Below, one piece after another: positions 25,233 to 33,725 of a stretch of 64,000 nt of DNA. How positions within the stretch are numbered: position 1 is the stretch's first letter; the number at the start of each line of letters is the position of its first letter. The translations under genes and the position numbers were made by a program. The notes under the pieces are model-generated. The model worked only from the letters and a program-made list of their open reading frames with translations, had not been told where the DNA came from and searched no databases. The stretch lies in contig DATCEO010000017.1 in assembly GCA_036510065.1 (NCBI GenBank), positions 70,813 through 134,812 of the forward strand, read 5' to 3'. The stretch comes from DASUBV01 sp036510065. Lineage in GTDB: Bacteria; Actinomycetota; Actinomycetes; Streptosporangiales; Streptosporangiaceae.

Positions 25233-25734
25233 CCACGTACATGCTGCCCACGGCGCCCAGGAGCCCCAGCGCACCGCCCGCGAGCGCGAGGCCGGCGCCG
25301 CGCTGCCCGTCCGCGCCGAGCCGGCCCAGGGCCATCACGCACAGCAGCACCGCCCCCACCGAGGCTGGCAGCAGGCCGGGCACGGCCACCGACGCCACGC
25401 CGAACAGCAGGGCGGCCACGGCCAGTGCGCTGACGGGCCGGGCCGTCCGCGACGCGGGCGCGGGGGAGGACGCTTGCACCAGGGCTGTCCCGGCCGCGAT
25501 CGGCAGCGTCCCGAGCGGGCCCACCGGCAGGTCGGCGGTCAGCGCGGCCAGCTCGGCATACGTACGGGAAGCGTGCGCCTGGCCCATCCGCTCGACGTAC
25601 TCCTCCTGATCCAGCCGACCTTCCGCGAAGGCGGCCTTGAGGACGTCGATCGCCCGCTCGCGGTCGGCCTGAGATGTCCGCAAATGACCGTAGGCCAGTG
25701 GTGTCATCTCAGGTTCCTGTGCCGCAGCGGCCAT
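25207..25734 (-). CDS. DUF1707 domain membrane protein
   Basis: This 175-residue protein carries an N-terminal DUF1707 (SHOCT-like) module with the pattern LRTSQADRERAIDVLKAAFA, then GRLDQEEYVERMGQA, near residues 18-55. Two or three hydrophobic segments occupy its last 80 residues. An ideal AGGAGG stands 4 bp before ATG 25734 and fixes the start, although the frame stays open further upstream. The role of DUF1707 proteins is not settled; they are small membrane-attached proteins common in actinomycetes. Confidence 0.88.
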   Translation of the reverse strand: MAAAAQEPEMTPLAYGHLRTSQADRERAIDVLKAAFAEGRLDQEEYVERMGQAHASRTYAELAALTADLPVGPLGTLPIAAGTALVQASSPAPASRTARPVSALAVAALLFGVASVAVPGLLPASVGAVLLCVMALGRLGADGQRGAGLALAGGALGLLGAVGSMYVVTMFPYFH

Positions 25735-25823
25735 TAGTCCTCCTGTGATCGCCCTCTTCAGCGTAACCCGGTTTGCTCGAGTCACCAGCGCGGGGCGGAG
25801 ATGATCCGGGCCGGCGGTCACGC

Positions 25824-26226
25824 CTAGCCGGCCGGGTACGGTGCGAGCTGGCTCCTGATCGCGGTGACCGCGCGGCCGAAGTACCGGTGGCTGGCCGGCC
25901 TGGTCAGCAGGTCGGCCAGGGCGAGCAGGTCCAGCGCCGCGCTGACCTCGGGCCAGTCCGGCGGCAGCTCGCCCCCGCTGTCGCGGAAGCCGCCGGTGAA
26001 CCTCGGGGGACAGGACGCCCAGGGCCGGGCCGGCGGCCCGGCACTGCTCGACGAACTCCGGCAGGTCCGGCAGGTCCTGCGGCGCGGGCTGCAGCGTGGC
26101 GTCGGTGAAGAAGCCGCCGCGCTCGAAGGAGACGGTGCCGATGGCGGCCAGCACCCGGCCCGCGGCCTGGCCTAGTCCGGCGCGATCGCTCTCGCCGGGT
26201 GCGGTGAGCGCTGCGCCTAGCGGCAC
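25824..26226 (-). pseudogene. Hypothetical gene split by a +1/-1 frameshift
   Basis: Reading on the minus strand from GTG 26226, good coding sequence (GRVLAAIGTVSFERGG, then FFTDATLQPAPQDLPDLPEF) runs to about 26010. The same-quality protein then continues one frame over (FTGGFRDSGGELPPDWPEVS, then DLLALADLLTRPASHRYFGR) to a TAG at 25826-25824. The break coincides with a run of five C (26005-26009). The total length, 403 nt, is one base off a multiple of three. I do not recognise the family. It follows the MoxR-VWA gene on the same strand and may belong to that system. A sequencing or assembly error is as likely as a true mutation. Confidence 0.6.
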
Positions 26227-26351
26227 GCCGGGGACGTGGCGGCCCGGCTCAGCGTGCAGAGCCGGTCCCGGTGAGCGGGCCGGGGGCGGTCCGCTCGACG
26301 GTCACATCCAGGGCGCGAAGATGCCGGCCGGGCGGTCACCGCGCTGGCGGG

Positions 26352-28331
26352 TCAGGTCGGCTGGGCCAGCGCGCGGGTCAGCGCGGGGGCGATCTGCGCC
26401 AGGCCGGACACCGGCGCGCTGATCCCGCCGCCGCGCCGGGCCAGCGCGGCGGCGGCCCGCTCCGCCTGCGGCGAGGGCAGCGGGCACAGCACGTGCAGCC
26501 GGTCGATGCCGCTGAGCGCGGCGGCCGGATCGCCGCCGGCGGTCCGCAGGCAGTCCGACAGCAGCACGGTCACCCGCTCGCCGGCGGGCGCTCCGGCTAG
26601 CTGGGCAGCTGCCGCCCGGAGCGCGCCGGCCAGGTCGGTCATCCCGTGGCCGCGCAGCCCGACCAGCTCGCCGACGAGGTCCTCGGGGTCCCGGCGGGCA
26701 TCCAGGGCCTGCAGCACGGTGGTGCCGTGGCCGAACGCGACGACGGCCGGGTCCAGCCGCCGGTCCGGGGCGAGCACCACGCTGGCCGCGGCCACCGCGG
26801 CGATGGCGACGGCGAGCCCGGTCATGGACCCGCTGGTGTCGATGAGCAGGCAGGTCGCCCGGCGGCTGGCGCGCCAGGACCGGGTGACCAGGGCGTCGGG
26901 CGGCGGCGGCCAGGTGCCCGGCCACCGGTCCAGGGTGGCGTCCAGGTCCAGATCGCCGTCCGCGGCGGAGCTGGGCCCCAGGCGGCGGGTGCCGCGGGCC
27001 GGGCTCCAGCCGGCCGCGCCGAGGCGGACGAACACCCGAGCCGCCAGCCGCCGCGCGGCGGCGCGCAGCTCCCCGTCGGTGGCCAGGGCCAGGTCAGCGA
27101 GCAGGGTGGCGGTGGTGTCGGGGTCGTCGGCCAGCAGCCGGGCCAGCGCGTCGGCGTCCAGCCGACCAGCCTCCGGGGACACCTCGCCGAACCCGGCGTG
27201 CCGGGCCGCGAGCTCGGCGCGGCTGATTGTCCGCCGCCCGGTGCCCCGGGCGCGGTCACGGCGGAGGCTGGAGCGGGACGAGCCGCGCGGCCCGCCGCCG
27301 GCATCCGGCGGCGGGCCGTCAGCTTTTCCCCGGCCGTCCCGGGAGGCGCCGCTGGCCGCCTGGTGACCGGGCTGGCCTGCGGCAGCCTCGTCAGGAGTCA
27401 TCCCGGCGCTCCCGGCCGGCTGGCCCGGCTCGTCCGGCCCGGCGGCCTCGTCCGGCCCGGCGGCCTCGTCCGGCCCGGCAGCCTCATCCGGCTCAGCGGC
27501 CCAGAGCTGGCCCAGCAGCTCGTCCAGAACCGACTCTGGGCTGCGGTCGCAGCCGTCGGCCACCCGGATCCGCCCCGACAGCGCCGCCCAGGCGGCGTCC
27601 CTGGTGGTGTCGCGGGTCATCCGCCGCTCGCCGCGCAGCCGCGTCAGCCCGGTGAGCAGCAGGACCAGGTCGATCGCGCCCCGCACCGACGCGCCGGTGC
27701 GCACGTCGCGATGCGTGCGGGTGGCCCGGGTCAGGGCCACCGCGAACTCGGTGACCGGGCCGCTGACGCCGGTCACCGCGGTGGTGATGGCCTGCTCGGC
27801 AGCCGCGTCCTGGTAGCCGAGCACCACCCGGCAGATCCGGTCGGCGATGGCCTGGCTGACCCGCGCGGTGCCGACGGCGTCGAACGGGTTCATCGCGGCG
27901 ATCAGCCGGAAGTCGGCGTCGGCCCGCACCAGCCCCAGCCGGGGGACGGCGATCTCGCCCTCGGCCAGGACCGTGATGAGGACGTTCAGCGTCTCTTCCG
28001 GGATCCGGTTGAACTCCTCCAGGTACAGCAGGGCGCCCCCGCGCATGGCCTGGAGCAGCGGCCCGTCGGTGAAGCTGGCCGTCACGTAGCCCGCCGCCAG
28101 CACCTGCGCCGGGTCGTACTGCCCGACGAGGCGGGCCGGCGTCAGCTCGGCGTTCCCCTCGACGAACACGACATCGCGCCCGGCCTGGCATGCGATGTCG
28201 CGCAGCAGCGTGGACTTGCCCGTGCCGGGCGGCCCCTCGATCACGACGTGGCGGCCGGCCTCCAGCGCGACGGTGAGGACCTGGCGCTCGCGCCGCAGCC
28301 CGACGACGAGCGCCGGGCTGCCGGGCGTCAC
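26352..28331 (-). CDS. MoxR-type AAA ATPase fused to a von Willebrand A domain (ChlI/ChlD-like)
   Basis: This 659-residue protein joins two parts that are often separate genes. The N-terminal AAA+ module has the P-loop GPPGTGKS at 33-40, Walker B-like LLYLEEFNRIP near 103-113 and the sensor region FRLIAAMNPFDAVGTARV. The C-terminal VWA domain has the MIDAS LIDTSGSM with Asp at 498. A hydrophilic linker (about 275-400) includes four tandem DEAAGP repeats and RG-rich sequence. The layout resembles magnesium/cobalt chelatase I and D subunits, and also MoxR-VWA chaperone pairs that insert metals or remodel protein complexes. No chelatase H subunit or cobalamin gene is nearby, so the chaperone role seems at least as likely. 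The start is a GTG. Confidence 0.85.
   Translation of the reverse strand: MTPGSPALVVGLRRERQVLTVALEAGRHVVIEGPPGTGKSTLLRDIACQAGRDVVFVEGNAELTPARLVGQYDPAQVLAAGYVTASFTDGPLLQAMRGGALLYLEEFNRIPEETLNVLITVLAEGEIAVPRLGLVRADADFRLIAAMNPFDAVGTARVSQAIADRICRVVLGYQDAAAEQAITTAVTGVSGPVTEFAVALTRATRTHRDVRTGASVRGAIDLVLLLTGLTRLRGERRMTRDTTRDAAWAALSGRIRVADGCDRSPESVLDELLGQLWAAEPDEAAGPDEAAGPDEAAGPDEPGQPAGSAGMTPDEAAAGQPGHQAASGASRDGRGKADGPPPDAGGGPRGSSRSSLRRDRARGTGRRTISRAELAARHAGFGEVSPEAGRLDADALARLLADDPDTTATLLADLALATDGELRAAARRLAARVFVRLGAAGWSPARGTRRLGPSSAADGDLDLDATLDRWPGTWPPPPDALVTRSWRASRRATCLLIDTSGSMTGLAVAIAAVAAASVVLAPDRRLDPAVVAFGHGTTVLQALDARRDPEDLVGELVGLRGHGMTDLAGALRAAAAQLAGAPAGERVTVLLSDCLRTAGGDPAAALSGIDRLHVLCPLPSPQAERAAAALARRGGGISAPVSGLAQIAPALTRALAQPT
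27429..27500. repeat. Four 18-bp tandem repeats encoding a hexapeptide linker
   Basis: The unit CTCGTCCGGCCCGGCGGC occurs at 27429-27446, 27447-27464, 27465-27482 and, with three changes, at 27483-27500. On the coding minus strand it gives four in-frame Asp-Glu-Ala-Ala-Gly-Pro repeats in the linker of the AAA-VWA protein. Copy number could vary between strains without breaking the frame. Confidence 0.9.
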
Positions 28332-28349
28332 GGCATCATCTCGCGCGGG

Positions 28350-29465
28350 TCACGAGGTGGGGTGCAGGATGACACCGCGGATGTTCTTGCCGTCCAGCAG
28401 GTCCTGGTAGCCCTGGTTGACCTCGTCCAGGGTGTACGTCGAGGTGATCAGCTCATCCAGCTTCAGGTCGCCGGACCGGTACAGCTCCACCATGCGGGGA
28501 ATGTCGTGGAACGGGTCACCGGAGCCGAACAGGCTGCCCTGGATCCGCTTCTCGAACAGGGTCAGGATGGCGCCCGGCAGCTCGATCGTGTTCTTGGTCG
28601 GATCCGACAGCCCGGTCACCACGACCGTGCCGCCCTTGCGGATGGCGTGGAAGGCGCTCGTCACGACCTCGGAGGTCACCACGCCGACCGTGACGATGGC
28701 CTTGTCGGCGCCGACGCCGCGGGTGAGCTGGGTAATCAGCTCCTGGGCCTCCTCCGCGGTGGCGCAGCTGTGCGTGGCCCCGAGCTGCTCGGCCGCCTCG
28801 CGCTTGTTGGCCAGCGGGTCGATCGCGACCACGTTGCGGGCCCCGGCCAGGGCGGCGCCCTGCACGGAGTTGATGCCGATGCCGCCGATGCCGTAGATCG
28901 CGATGGTGTCGCCGGGCTCGGTGGCGGCGGCGTGCACCGCCGAGCCGAAGCCGGTCGGGACCCCGCAGCCGATGAGGACCACCTTGTCCAGGGGCAGGTC
29001 GTCGTCCACCTTGATGGCCGAGTTCTCGGAGATAACGGCCCGCTCGGAGAACGTGCCGAGCATGCACATGCCGCCGAGGTCCTCGCCGTCGGCATGGAAC
29101 CGGTAGGTGCCGTCCGGCAGCGAGCCGTCGAGGATGGTGGCGCCCATGTCACAGAGGTTGGACTTGCCGGTCGCGCACCACCGGCAGTGCCCGCAGACCG
29201 GGAGGAACGAGCAGATGACGTGGTCACCGGGCTGCAGCCGGGTCACGCCCGGGCCGACCTCCTCGATGATGCCCGCGCCCTCGTGACCGCCGACGATCGG
29301 GAAGCGCGGCACCAGGTCGCCGTGCCGCAGGTGCTCGTCGGAATGACACAGGCCCGACGCCACGTAGCGGATCAGCACCTCACCAGTCTTCGGGGGGTCC
29401 AGGTCGATCTCGGTGACCTCGAAATCCTGGCCGGTCCCGCGCAGAATGGCAGCCTTCGTCTTCAT
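28350..29465 (-). CDS. NDMA-dependent alcohol dehydrogenase
   Basis: This 371-residue zinc alcohol dehydrogenase has catalytic-site residues Cys40 (GLCHSDEH) and His61-Glu62 (GGHEGAG). Its structural zinc set is Cys91, Cys94, Cys97 and Cys105. The nucleotide-binding motif is IYGIGGIGINSVQGAALAGA. The sequence matches the actinobacterial group that keeps NAD tightly bound and is assayed with the artificial acceptor NDMA. These enzymes oxidise alcohols, some together with the carrier mycofactocin. GAGGAGGGA precedes ATG 29465. No mycofactocin genes lie in the window. The stop is 19 bp before the start of the MoxR-VWA gene. Confidence 0.93.
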   Translation of the reverse strand: MKTKAAILRGTGQDFEVTEIDLDPPKTGEVLIRYVASGLCHSDEHLRHGDLVPRFPIVGGHEGAGIIEEVGPGVTRLQPGDHVICSFLPVCGHCRWCATGKSNLCDMGATILDGSLPDGTYRFHADGEDLGGMCMLGTFSERAVISENSAIKVDDDLPLDKVVLIGCGVPTGFGSAVHAAATEPGDTIAIYGIGGIGINSVQGAALAGARNVVAIDPLANKREAAEQLGATHSCATAEEAQELITQLTRGVGADKAIVTVGVVTSEVVTSAFHAIRKGGTVVVTGLSDPTKNTIELPGAILTLFEKRIQGSLFGSGDPFHDIPRMVELYRSGDLKLDELITSTYTLDEVNQGYQDLLDGKNIRGVILHPTS

Positions 29466-29624
29466 TGTCCCTCCTCGTTCGCGGCCTCGCTGCTGGCGCA
29501 GGCGGCCATGAGAGTCACCATAGATCGGACACGGTCATCAGGAACACCCCCGCTGGCACCCCGCCAGGCGGCCGGGACCGGGGGCCTGCGGCCCGGCTGG
29601 CGCCCGCGGGGTCATGATGGGCTG

Positions 29625-30398
29625 GTGGAAACTGACGATCGCGCGGCCGCCCTGGATGCCGCCGTGCCCGCCGGCTCCTGCCCGTTCACCATCGACCGGC
29701 CGGCGATGACGCAGCGCTGGGAGCGGCTGACGTTCCTGCACTGGTCGGCCGACCCGGCGGTGGTGCAGCGCCTGCTGCCCGCGGGGCTGAGCGTCGATAC
29801 CTTCGGCGGCGCGGCCTGGGTCGGGCTGGTGCCGTTCTTCATGCACGTCGGCACGGGCGGCGGCCACCAGGCCCCGTGGGCCTCGGACTTCTGCGAGACC
29901 AACGTCCGGACGTACGTGCGCGACCGGGACGGGCGATCCGGGATCTGGTTCTTCTCCCTGGACGCCGCGCGGCTGGGCGCGGTGGCCGTCGCCCGGGCAG
30001 GGTACCGGCTGCCCTACTACTGGTCGGCCATGCGGCTGGCCGAGCGCCCCGGCCAGGTCGCTTACACCTGCCGTCGCCGCTGGCCCGGCCCGCGCGGCAC
30101 CGCCAGCCGGGTCGTCGTCAGCATCGGTGCCCCCTACCAGGCCAGCGAGCTCACCGACCGCGACCATTTCCTGACCGCCCGGTGGCTGCTGTTCAGCGTG
30201 GCCGGCGCCCGGCAGCAGTACGCGCGGGCGTGCCACCAGCCCTGGCCGCTGCACCACGCGCGGGCGGCGCTCGTCGACGACCAGCTGATCGCGGCGGCCG
30301 GGCTGCCGCCGTCCCTCGGCGATCCGCTGGTGCACTACTCGCCGGGCGTGGACGTCCGGATCGGGCTGCCCGAGCGCTGCCCGCCGTCGGGGAGCTAG
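29625..30398 (+). CDS. DUF2071 (YqjF-like) protein
   Basis: This 257-residue protein matches the DUF2071 pattern: an early QRWERLTFLHWSADPAVVQR, then LPAGLSVDTFGGAAWVGLVP, the NVRTYVRDRDGRSGIWFFSL strand pair and a closing LVHYSPGVDVRIGLPE. The fold is related to acetoacetate decarboxylase; the function is unknown. Homology begins soon after GTG 29625, so I take that start. Its TAG overlaps the stop of the convergent phosphatase gene (shared CTAG). Confidence 0.85.
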   Translation: METDDRAAALDAAVPAGSCPFTIDRPAMTQRWERLTFLHWSADPAVVQRLLPAGLSVDTFGGAAWVGLVPFFMHVGTGGGHQAPWASDFCETNVRTYVRDRDGRSGIWFFSLDAARLGAVAVARAGYRLPYYWSAMRLAERPGQVAYTCRRRWPGPRGTASRVVVSIGAPYQASELTDRDHFLTARWLLFSVAGARQQYARACHQPWPLHHARAALVDDQLIAAAGLPPSLGDPLVHYSPGVDVRIGLPERCPPSGS

Positions 30399-31090
30399 CG
30401 GGCCTCTTCCAGGTGCGCGGTGTCGTTGAACCCGCGGACGATCCAGCGGTCGCCGGCTACCACCAGGCGGGAGATGGACGCGTTGTCCGCGCCGAGGAAG
30501 GCGAACGGCCGGGAGCCGGCCGCCAGGGCCAGCGCCTGCCCGATGACGCCGCCGTGCACGACGACGGCCACCACCTGGTCAGGATGGGCGGCCGCCACCC
30601 GGCGCAGCGCGCCGCCGACCCGGGCCGCGAACGCGCTGGCCGGCTCGGCGCCGGGGATGACATCCCAGCGCTCCTCCGCCCACATGCGCTGGGCGAGCGG
30701 GTGCTGCTCGGCCACCATCTTGCGGAACAGCCCGGCTTCCCAGTCGCCCAGGAACACCTCCCGCAGGCCCGGCTCCACCTGCGGGGTCAGCCCGAGGCGC
30801 GCGGCCAGCGGCGCCGCGGTCTGCGCGGTGCGGCGCAGCGTGGTCACGTAGATGGCGTCGATGCGGCTGCGCGCCAGGCGGCCGGCCAGCCGCTGCGCCT
30901 GGTCGTGCCCGCTCCGGTCGAGCGCGGGATCCGCGTGCCCGTCCACCAGCGGAAACGGGTCGTCCGGGTTCGCGGCCTCAGACTCGCCGTGCCGGATGAG
31001 CAGCAGTTCGGCGGCGCCCGGCTGCGGGCGAAAGCGCGCCTGGCGGTAGGCGGCGGCACCGGGCTGGGGATCGCTGGCGGGTGTGACCAC
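30395..31090 (-). CDS. Histidine phosphatase family protein
   Basis: This 231-residue protein belongs to the phosphoglycerate-mutase-like superfamily. The phospho-acceptor motif is LLLIRHGESEA (RHGE at 33-36), with TTLRRTAQTA, the acidic REVFLGDWE and the second catalytic His in VVVHGGVIGQ. The first 25 residues are a disordered Pro/Gln-rich leader. It should hydrolyse a small phosphomonoester; the substrate is unknown. It ends tail-to-tail with the DUF2071 gene. It follows kamA on the same strand after a 33-bp gap, so it could be part of that transcript. Confidence 0.88.
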   Translation of the reverse strand: MVTPASDPQPGAAAYRQARFRPQPGAAELLLIRHGESEAANPDDPFPLVDGHADPALDRSGHDQAQRLAGRLARSRIDAIYVTTLRRTAQTAAPLAARLGLTPQVEPGLREVFLGDWEAGLFRKMVAEQHPLAQRMWAEERWDVIPGAEPASAFAARVGGALRRVAAAHPDQVVAVVVHGGVIGQALALAAGSRPFAFLGADNASISRLVVAGDRWIVRGFNDTAHLEEAR

Positions 31091-31123
31091 GTGCGAAGAC
31101 TAGCCGCCGTGCCGGGCCGCGGC

Positions 31124-32497
31124 TCAGCTGGCCGCCGCTACCTGCGGCCCGGTCCGGGCCCGCCACCAGTCCTGGCCCGGCTCGGGCAGCGTGTAGATGG
31201 GGTCGTAGTACTCATGCTGGCGGTCCAGGGCCAGCTCATCGCCCGCTTCCACGCCCGTGCGGTAGTTCTTGGTCCAGTACGAGATGCCGAGCTCGCGGTC
31301 GTACCGGGCCACCTGGTGCACCCAGCGCTTGCCGACGTAGGGGACGTCGCAGATGAAGCGGGGAGTGGCGAACCCGGGCAGGTACCCCATGATGTCGTGC
31401 TGGAGCTGCTGGGCCTCGCCCAGCGACAGCCGCCAGTGCTCGCTGTTGGGGATCATGTCGCACATGTAGAAGTAGTACGGCATGATCTTGGCGTCGTCGA
31501 GCAGGGCGAAGCACAGGTCCAGCAGGGCCTGCGCGCTGTCGTTGGTGCCGCGCAGCAGGACGCCCTGGTTGCGGACGTCCCTGATGCCCGTGTCCAGCAG
31601 CGCCCTGGCCGCGCTGGCCACCAGCGGCGTCACCGACTGGGCCGAGTTGACGTGCGTGTGGACCGCGATGCTGACGTCCCGCTCGGCGGCCCTGGCCGCC
31701 AGCCGCTCCATCCCCGAGCGGACCTGGCCGGTCAGCCAGTACTGCGGCAGGCCCATCAGGGCCTTGGTGGCCAGCCGGATGTCGCGGACGCTGGGCACGT
31801 CGATGAGGTCGCTGACGAACGCCTCCAGGCGCGGCCAGGGCAGGTTGGCCACGTCGCCGCCGGAGACCACCACGTCGCGCACGCCCGGGGTCCGCCGCAG
31901 GTAGGTGATCATGGCGCCGAGCCGGTCCTCGCGCGGCAGGCCGAACTTGTGCTTGTCGATCAGCGGGGTCGGGTTCCCGACCAGGTCCATCCGGGTGCAG
32001 TGCCCGCAGTACTGCGGGCAGGTGGGCAGGACCTCGGCCAGCACCTTGGTCGGGTACCGGTGCGTCAGCCCTTCGACGGCCCACATCTCCGCCTCGTGCA
32101 GGGAATCGCGGGACGCCTCCGGGTGCGAGGGCCAGTCGGCGCGGCGGTCGCTGAACACCGGGATCATGTACCGGCGGACCGGGTCGGCGTAGAACGCGTC
32201 GGTGAAGCCGGCCGCGTCCGCCGCGACCAGCGGCGCCATGGTGTTGATCATCTGCGGCGGGACCAGCATCGACATCGTGGCCCGCTCCGCCTGGTCCCGC
32301 TCCAGGTCGGCGTAGAACCGCTCCGACAGGCCGGCGCCCAGCACCTCGCGGAGCTGGCGGATGTTCTTGACGCAGTGCGCGCGCTGCCACTGGGCCGATG
32401 CCCATTCCGCAGGCGTCACCGCGGCCCAGCCCGGCAGCCGCCGCCAGTCCGGCTCTACCAGCTCCCGGTGCCGGTAGCTGTATGGCTGGTCACTCAT
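31124..32497 (-). CDS. kamA: Lysine 2,3-aminomutase (radical SAM, PLP)
   Basis: This 457-residue enzyme should convert L-lysine to L-beta-lysine, the first step of lysine fermentation. The radical-SAM cluster motif is CPQYCGHC, with Cys160, Cys164 and Cys167. Asp347 (YMCDM) and Asp384 (FICDV) match the two Asp residues that hold the lysine side-chain amine in characterised enzymes and are changed in glutamate 2,3-aminomutases. Lys390 (YVGKRW) is the likely PLP lysine, although the usual Gly-rich loop before it is different. It is divergent from kdd-kamD-kamE-kal, which encode the next steps. The start is ATG 32497. The known enzyme is oxygen-sensitive, so function in an aerobe would need low oxygen. 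Confidence 0.88.
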   Translation of the reverse strand: MSDQPYSYRHRELVEPDWRRLPGWAAVTPAEWASAQWQRAHCVKNIRQLREVLGAGLSERFYADLERDQAERATMSMLVPPQMINTMAPLVAADAAGFTDAFYADPVRRYMIPVFSDRRADWPSHPEASRDSLHEAEMWAVEGLTHRYPTKVLAEVLPTCPQYCGHCTRMDLVGNPTPLIDKHKFGLPREDRLGAMITYLRRTPGVRDVVVSGGDVANLPWPRLEAFVSDLIDVPSVRDIRLATKALMGLPQYWLTGQVRSGMERLAARAAERDVSIAVHTHVNSAQSVTPLVASAARALLDTGIRDVRNQGVLLRGTNDSAQALLDLCFALLDDAKIMPYYFYMCDMIPNSEHWRLSLGEAQQLQHDIMGYLPGFATPRFICDVPYVGKRWVHQVARYDRELGISYWTKNYRTGVEAGDELALDRQHEYYDPIYTLPEPGQDWWRARTGPQVAAAS

Positions 32498-32541
32498 TGG
32501 CCGCGCCTACCTTCCGGACAAAAGACCTTAGTTCCGGCACA

Positions 32542-32569
32542 TTACGCAAGAACATACTGTCGGTATAGT
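32542..32569 (+). promoter_or_regulatory. Possible sigma-70-type promoter for the kdd-kam operon
   Basis: TATAGT (32564-32569) is a good -10 hexamer. TTACGC, 16 bp upstream at 32542-32547, is a weak -35. The spacer between kamA and kdd is clearly AT-richer than its surroundings, and the predicted leader would be about 45 nt. Confidence 0.4.
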
Positions 32570-32622
32570 GCTGTGCAGGAAATTCTACTGAATCTAGCCG
32601 ATCGACAGGAAGGATGGTACAG

Positions 32623-33723
32623 GTGACCCGATCCCAGCTTTACCCGGACGTGGCGCCGCTGGGCCTGCACCGGGTCCTGGAGCCCTGCGGGGTGCTGCCC
32701 CAGGCGGCCCGGCAGCTGGACGCCCGGGCGGCCATCTGGCCCGACGAGGTGCGGGTAGCCGTGCAGCGGCTCAACCTCGACGCCGCGTCCTTCCGCCAGC
32801 TCAGCGAGGCGACCGGGGGAGACCCGGCGGCGCTCCGGGCGGCGGTGCTGGAGATCGTGGCCAGCCGGGGCAAGATGCAGAATCCCGTCACCGGCTCGGG
32901 CGGCATGCTCACCGGCGTGGTCGAGGAGGTGGGGCCGTGCTCACCGCTGGGGCTGACGCCGGGGGACCGGATCGCCACGCTGGTCTCCCTGAGCCTCACC
33001 CCGCTGGTGATCAGCGACGGGCTGGCCCGCTGGGACGGCCGGTCCGAGCAGGTTCCCTGCGCCGGTCACGCGATCTTGTTCGGCCGGTCGATCGCCGCGG
33101 TCCTGCCGGACGACCTGCCCGCCGAGCTGGCCCTGGCCGTGCTGGACGTCTGCGGCGCCCCCGCGCTGACCAGCCGCGTCGTCGTGGCCAGCGCGCGGCG
33201 GCGCCCGGCCGGCCCGGGGCCGGTGGTGGCCATCCTCGGCGCCGCCGGGAAGAGCGGGTCGCTGTCGGCGGCGGCCGCCCGGCAGGCCGGGGCCAGCAAG
33301 GTCATTGGCGTCGTGCCGCACGAGGCCGAGGCCGCGCTGCTGCGCGCGGCCGGCGCCGGGAGTGAGCCGGGCGGCCCGCTGGCCGACGAGATCGTCATCG
33401 CCGACGCGCGGGACCCGGTTGCCGTCTCCGCCGCCGTCGGCCGGGCGGGCGGTCCCGCCGACGTCACCGTGGTCTGCGTGGACGTGCCCGGCTGCGAGGG
33501 CGGCGCGATCCTGGCCACCGCGGACGGCGGCACCGTTATCTTCTTCTCGATGGCCACGTCGTTCAGCGCGGCGGCCCTGGGGGCCGAGGGCATGGCGGCC
33601 GACGTCACCATGCTGGTGGGCAACGGGTACGTGCCCGGCCACGCGGAGCTGGCCCTGGACCTGATCCGGTCGCAGCCGGGCGTCCGGGCCCTGTTCGCCC
33701 GCAGGATCGGGCCGGAGGAATAG
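32623..33723 (+). CDS. kdd: L-erythro-3,5-diaminohexanoate dehydrogenase
   Basis: This 366-residue NAD(P)-linked enzyme should oxidise 3,5-diaminohexanoate to 5-amino-3-oxohexanoate. It has the family start (YPDVAPLGLHRVLEPCGVLP), an LNLDAASFRQL segment, a GMLTGVVEEVGP barrel strand as in MDR-type dehydrogenases, and the dinucleotide motif AILGAAGKSGSLSAAAARQ. Its place directly before both lysine 5,6-aminomutase subunits is decisive for the call. AGGAAGG ends 9 bp before GTG 32623, so I prefer that start; ATG 32614 directly abuts the ribosome site and would add three residues. Confidence 0.87.
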   Translation: MTRSQLYPDVAPLGLHRVLEPCGVLPQAARQLDARAAIWPDEVRVAVQRLNLDAASFRQLSEATGGDPAALRAAVLEIVASRGKMQNPVTGSGGMLTGVVEEVGPCSPLGLTPGDRIATLVSLSLTPLVISDGLARWDGRSEQVPCAGHAILFGRSIAAVLPDDLPAELALAVLDVCGAPALTSRVVVASARRRPAGPGPVVAILGAAGKSGSLSAAAARQAGASKVIGVVPHEAEAALLRAAGAGSEPGGPLADEIVIADARDPVAVSAAVGRAGGPADVTVVCVDVPGCEGGAILATADGGTVIFFSMATSFSAAALGAEGMAADVTMLVGNGYVPGHAELALDLIRSQPGVRALFARRIGPEE

Positions 33724-33725
33724 CG

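Noticed and set aside
26352..28331. Magnesium or cobalt chelatase subunit as firm call
   Set aside because: No H subunit, chlorophyll or cobalamin genes are nearby. MoxR-VWA chaperones share the same domains.
26646..29624. Very long plus-strand open frame running into the DUF2071 gene
   Set aside because: Up to about 29624 it mirrors the AAA-VWA and alcohol dehydrogenase genes. Only the last 257 codons have family resemblance.
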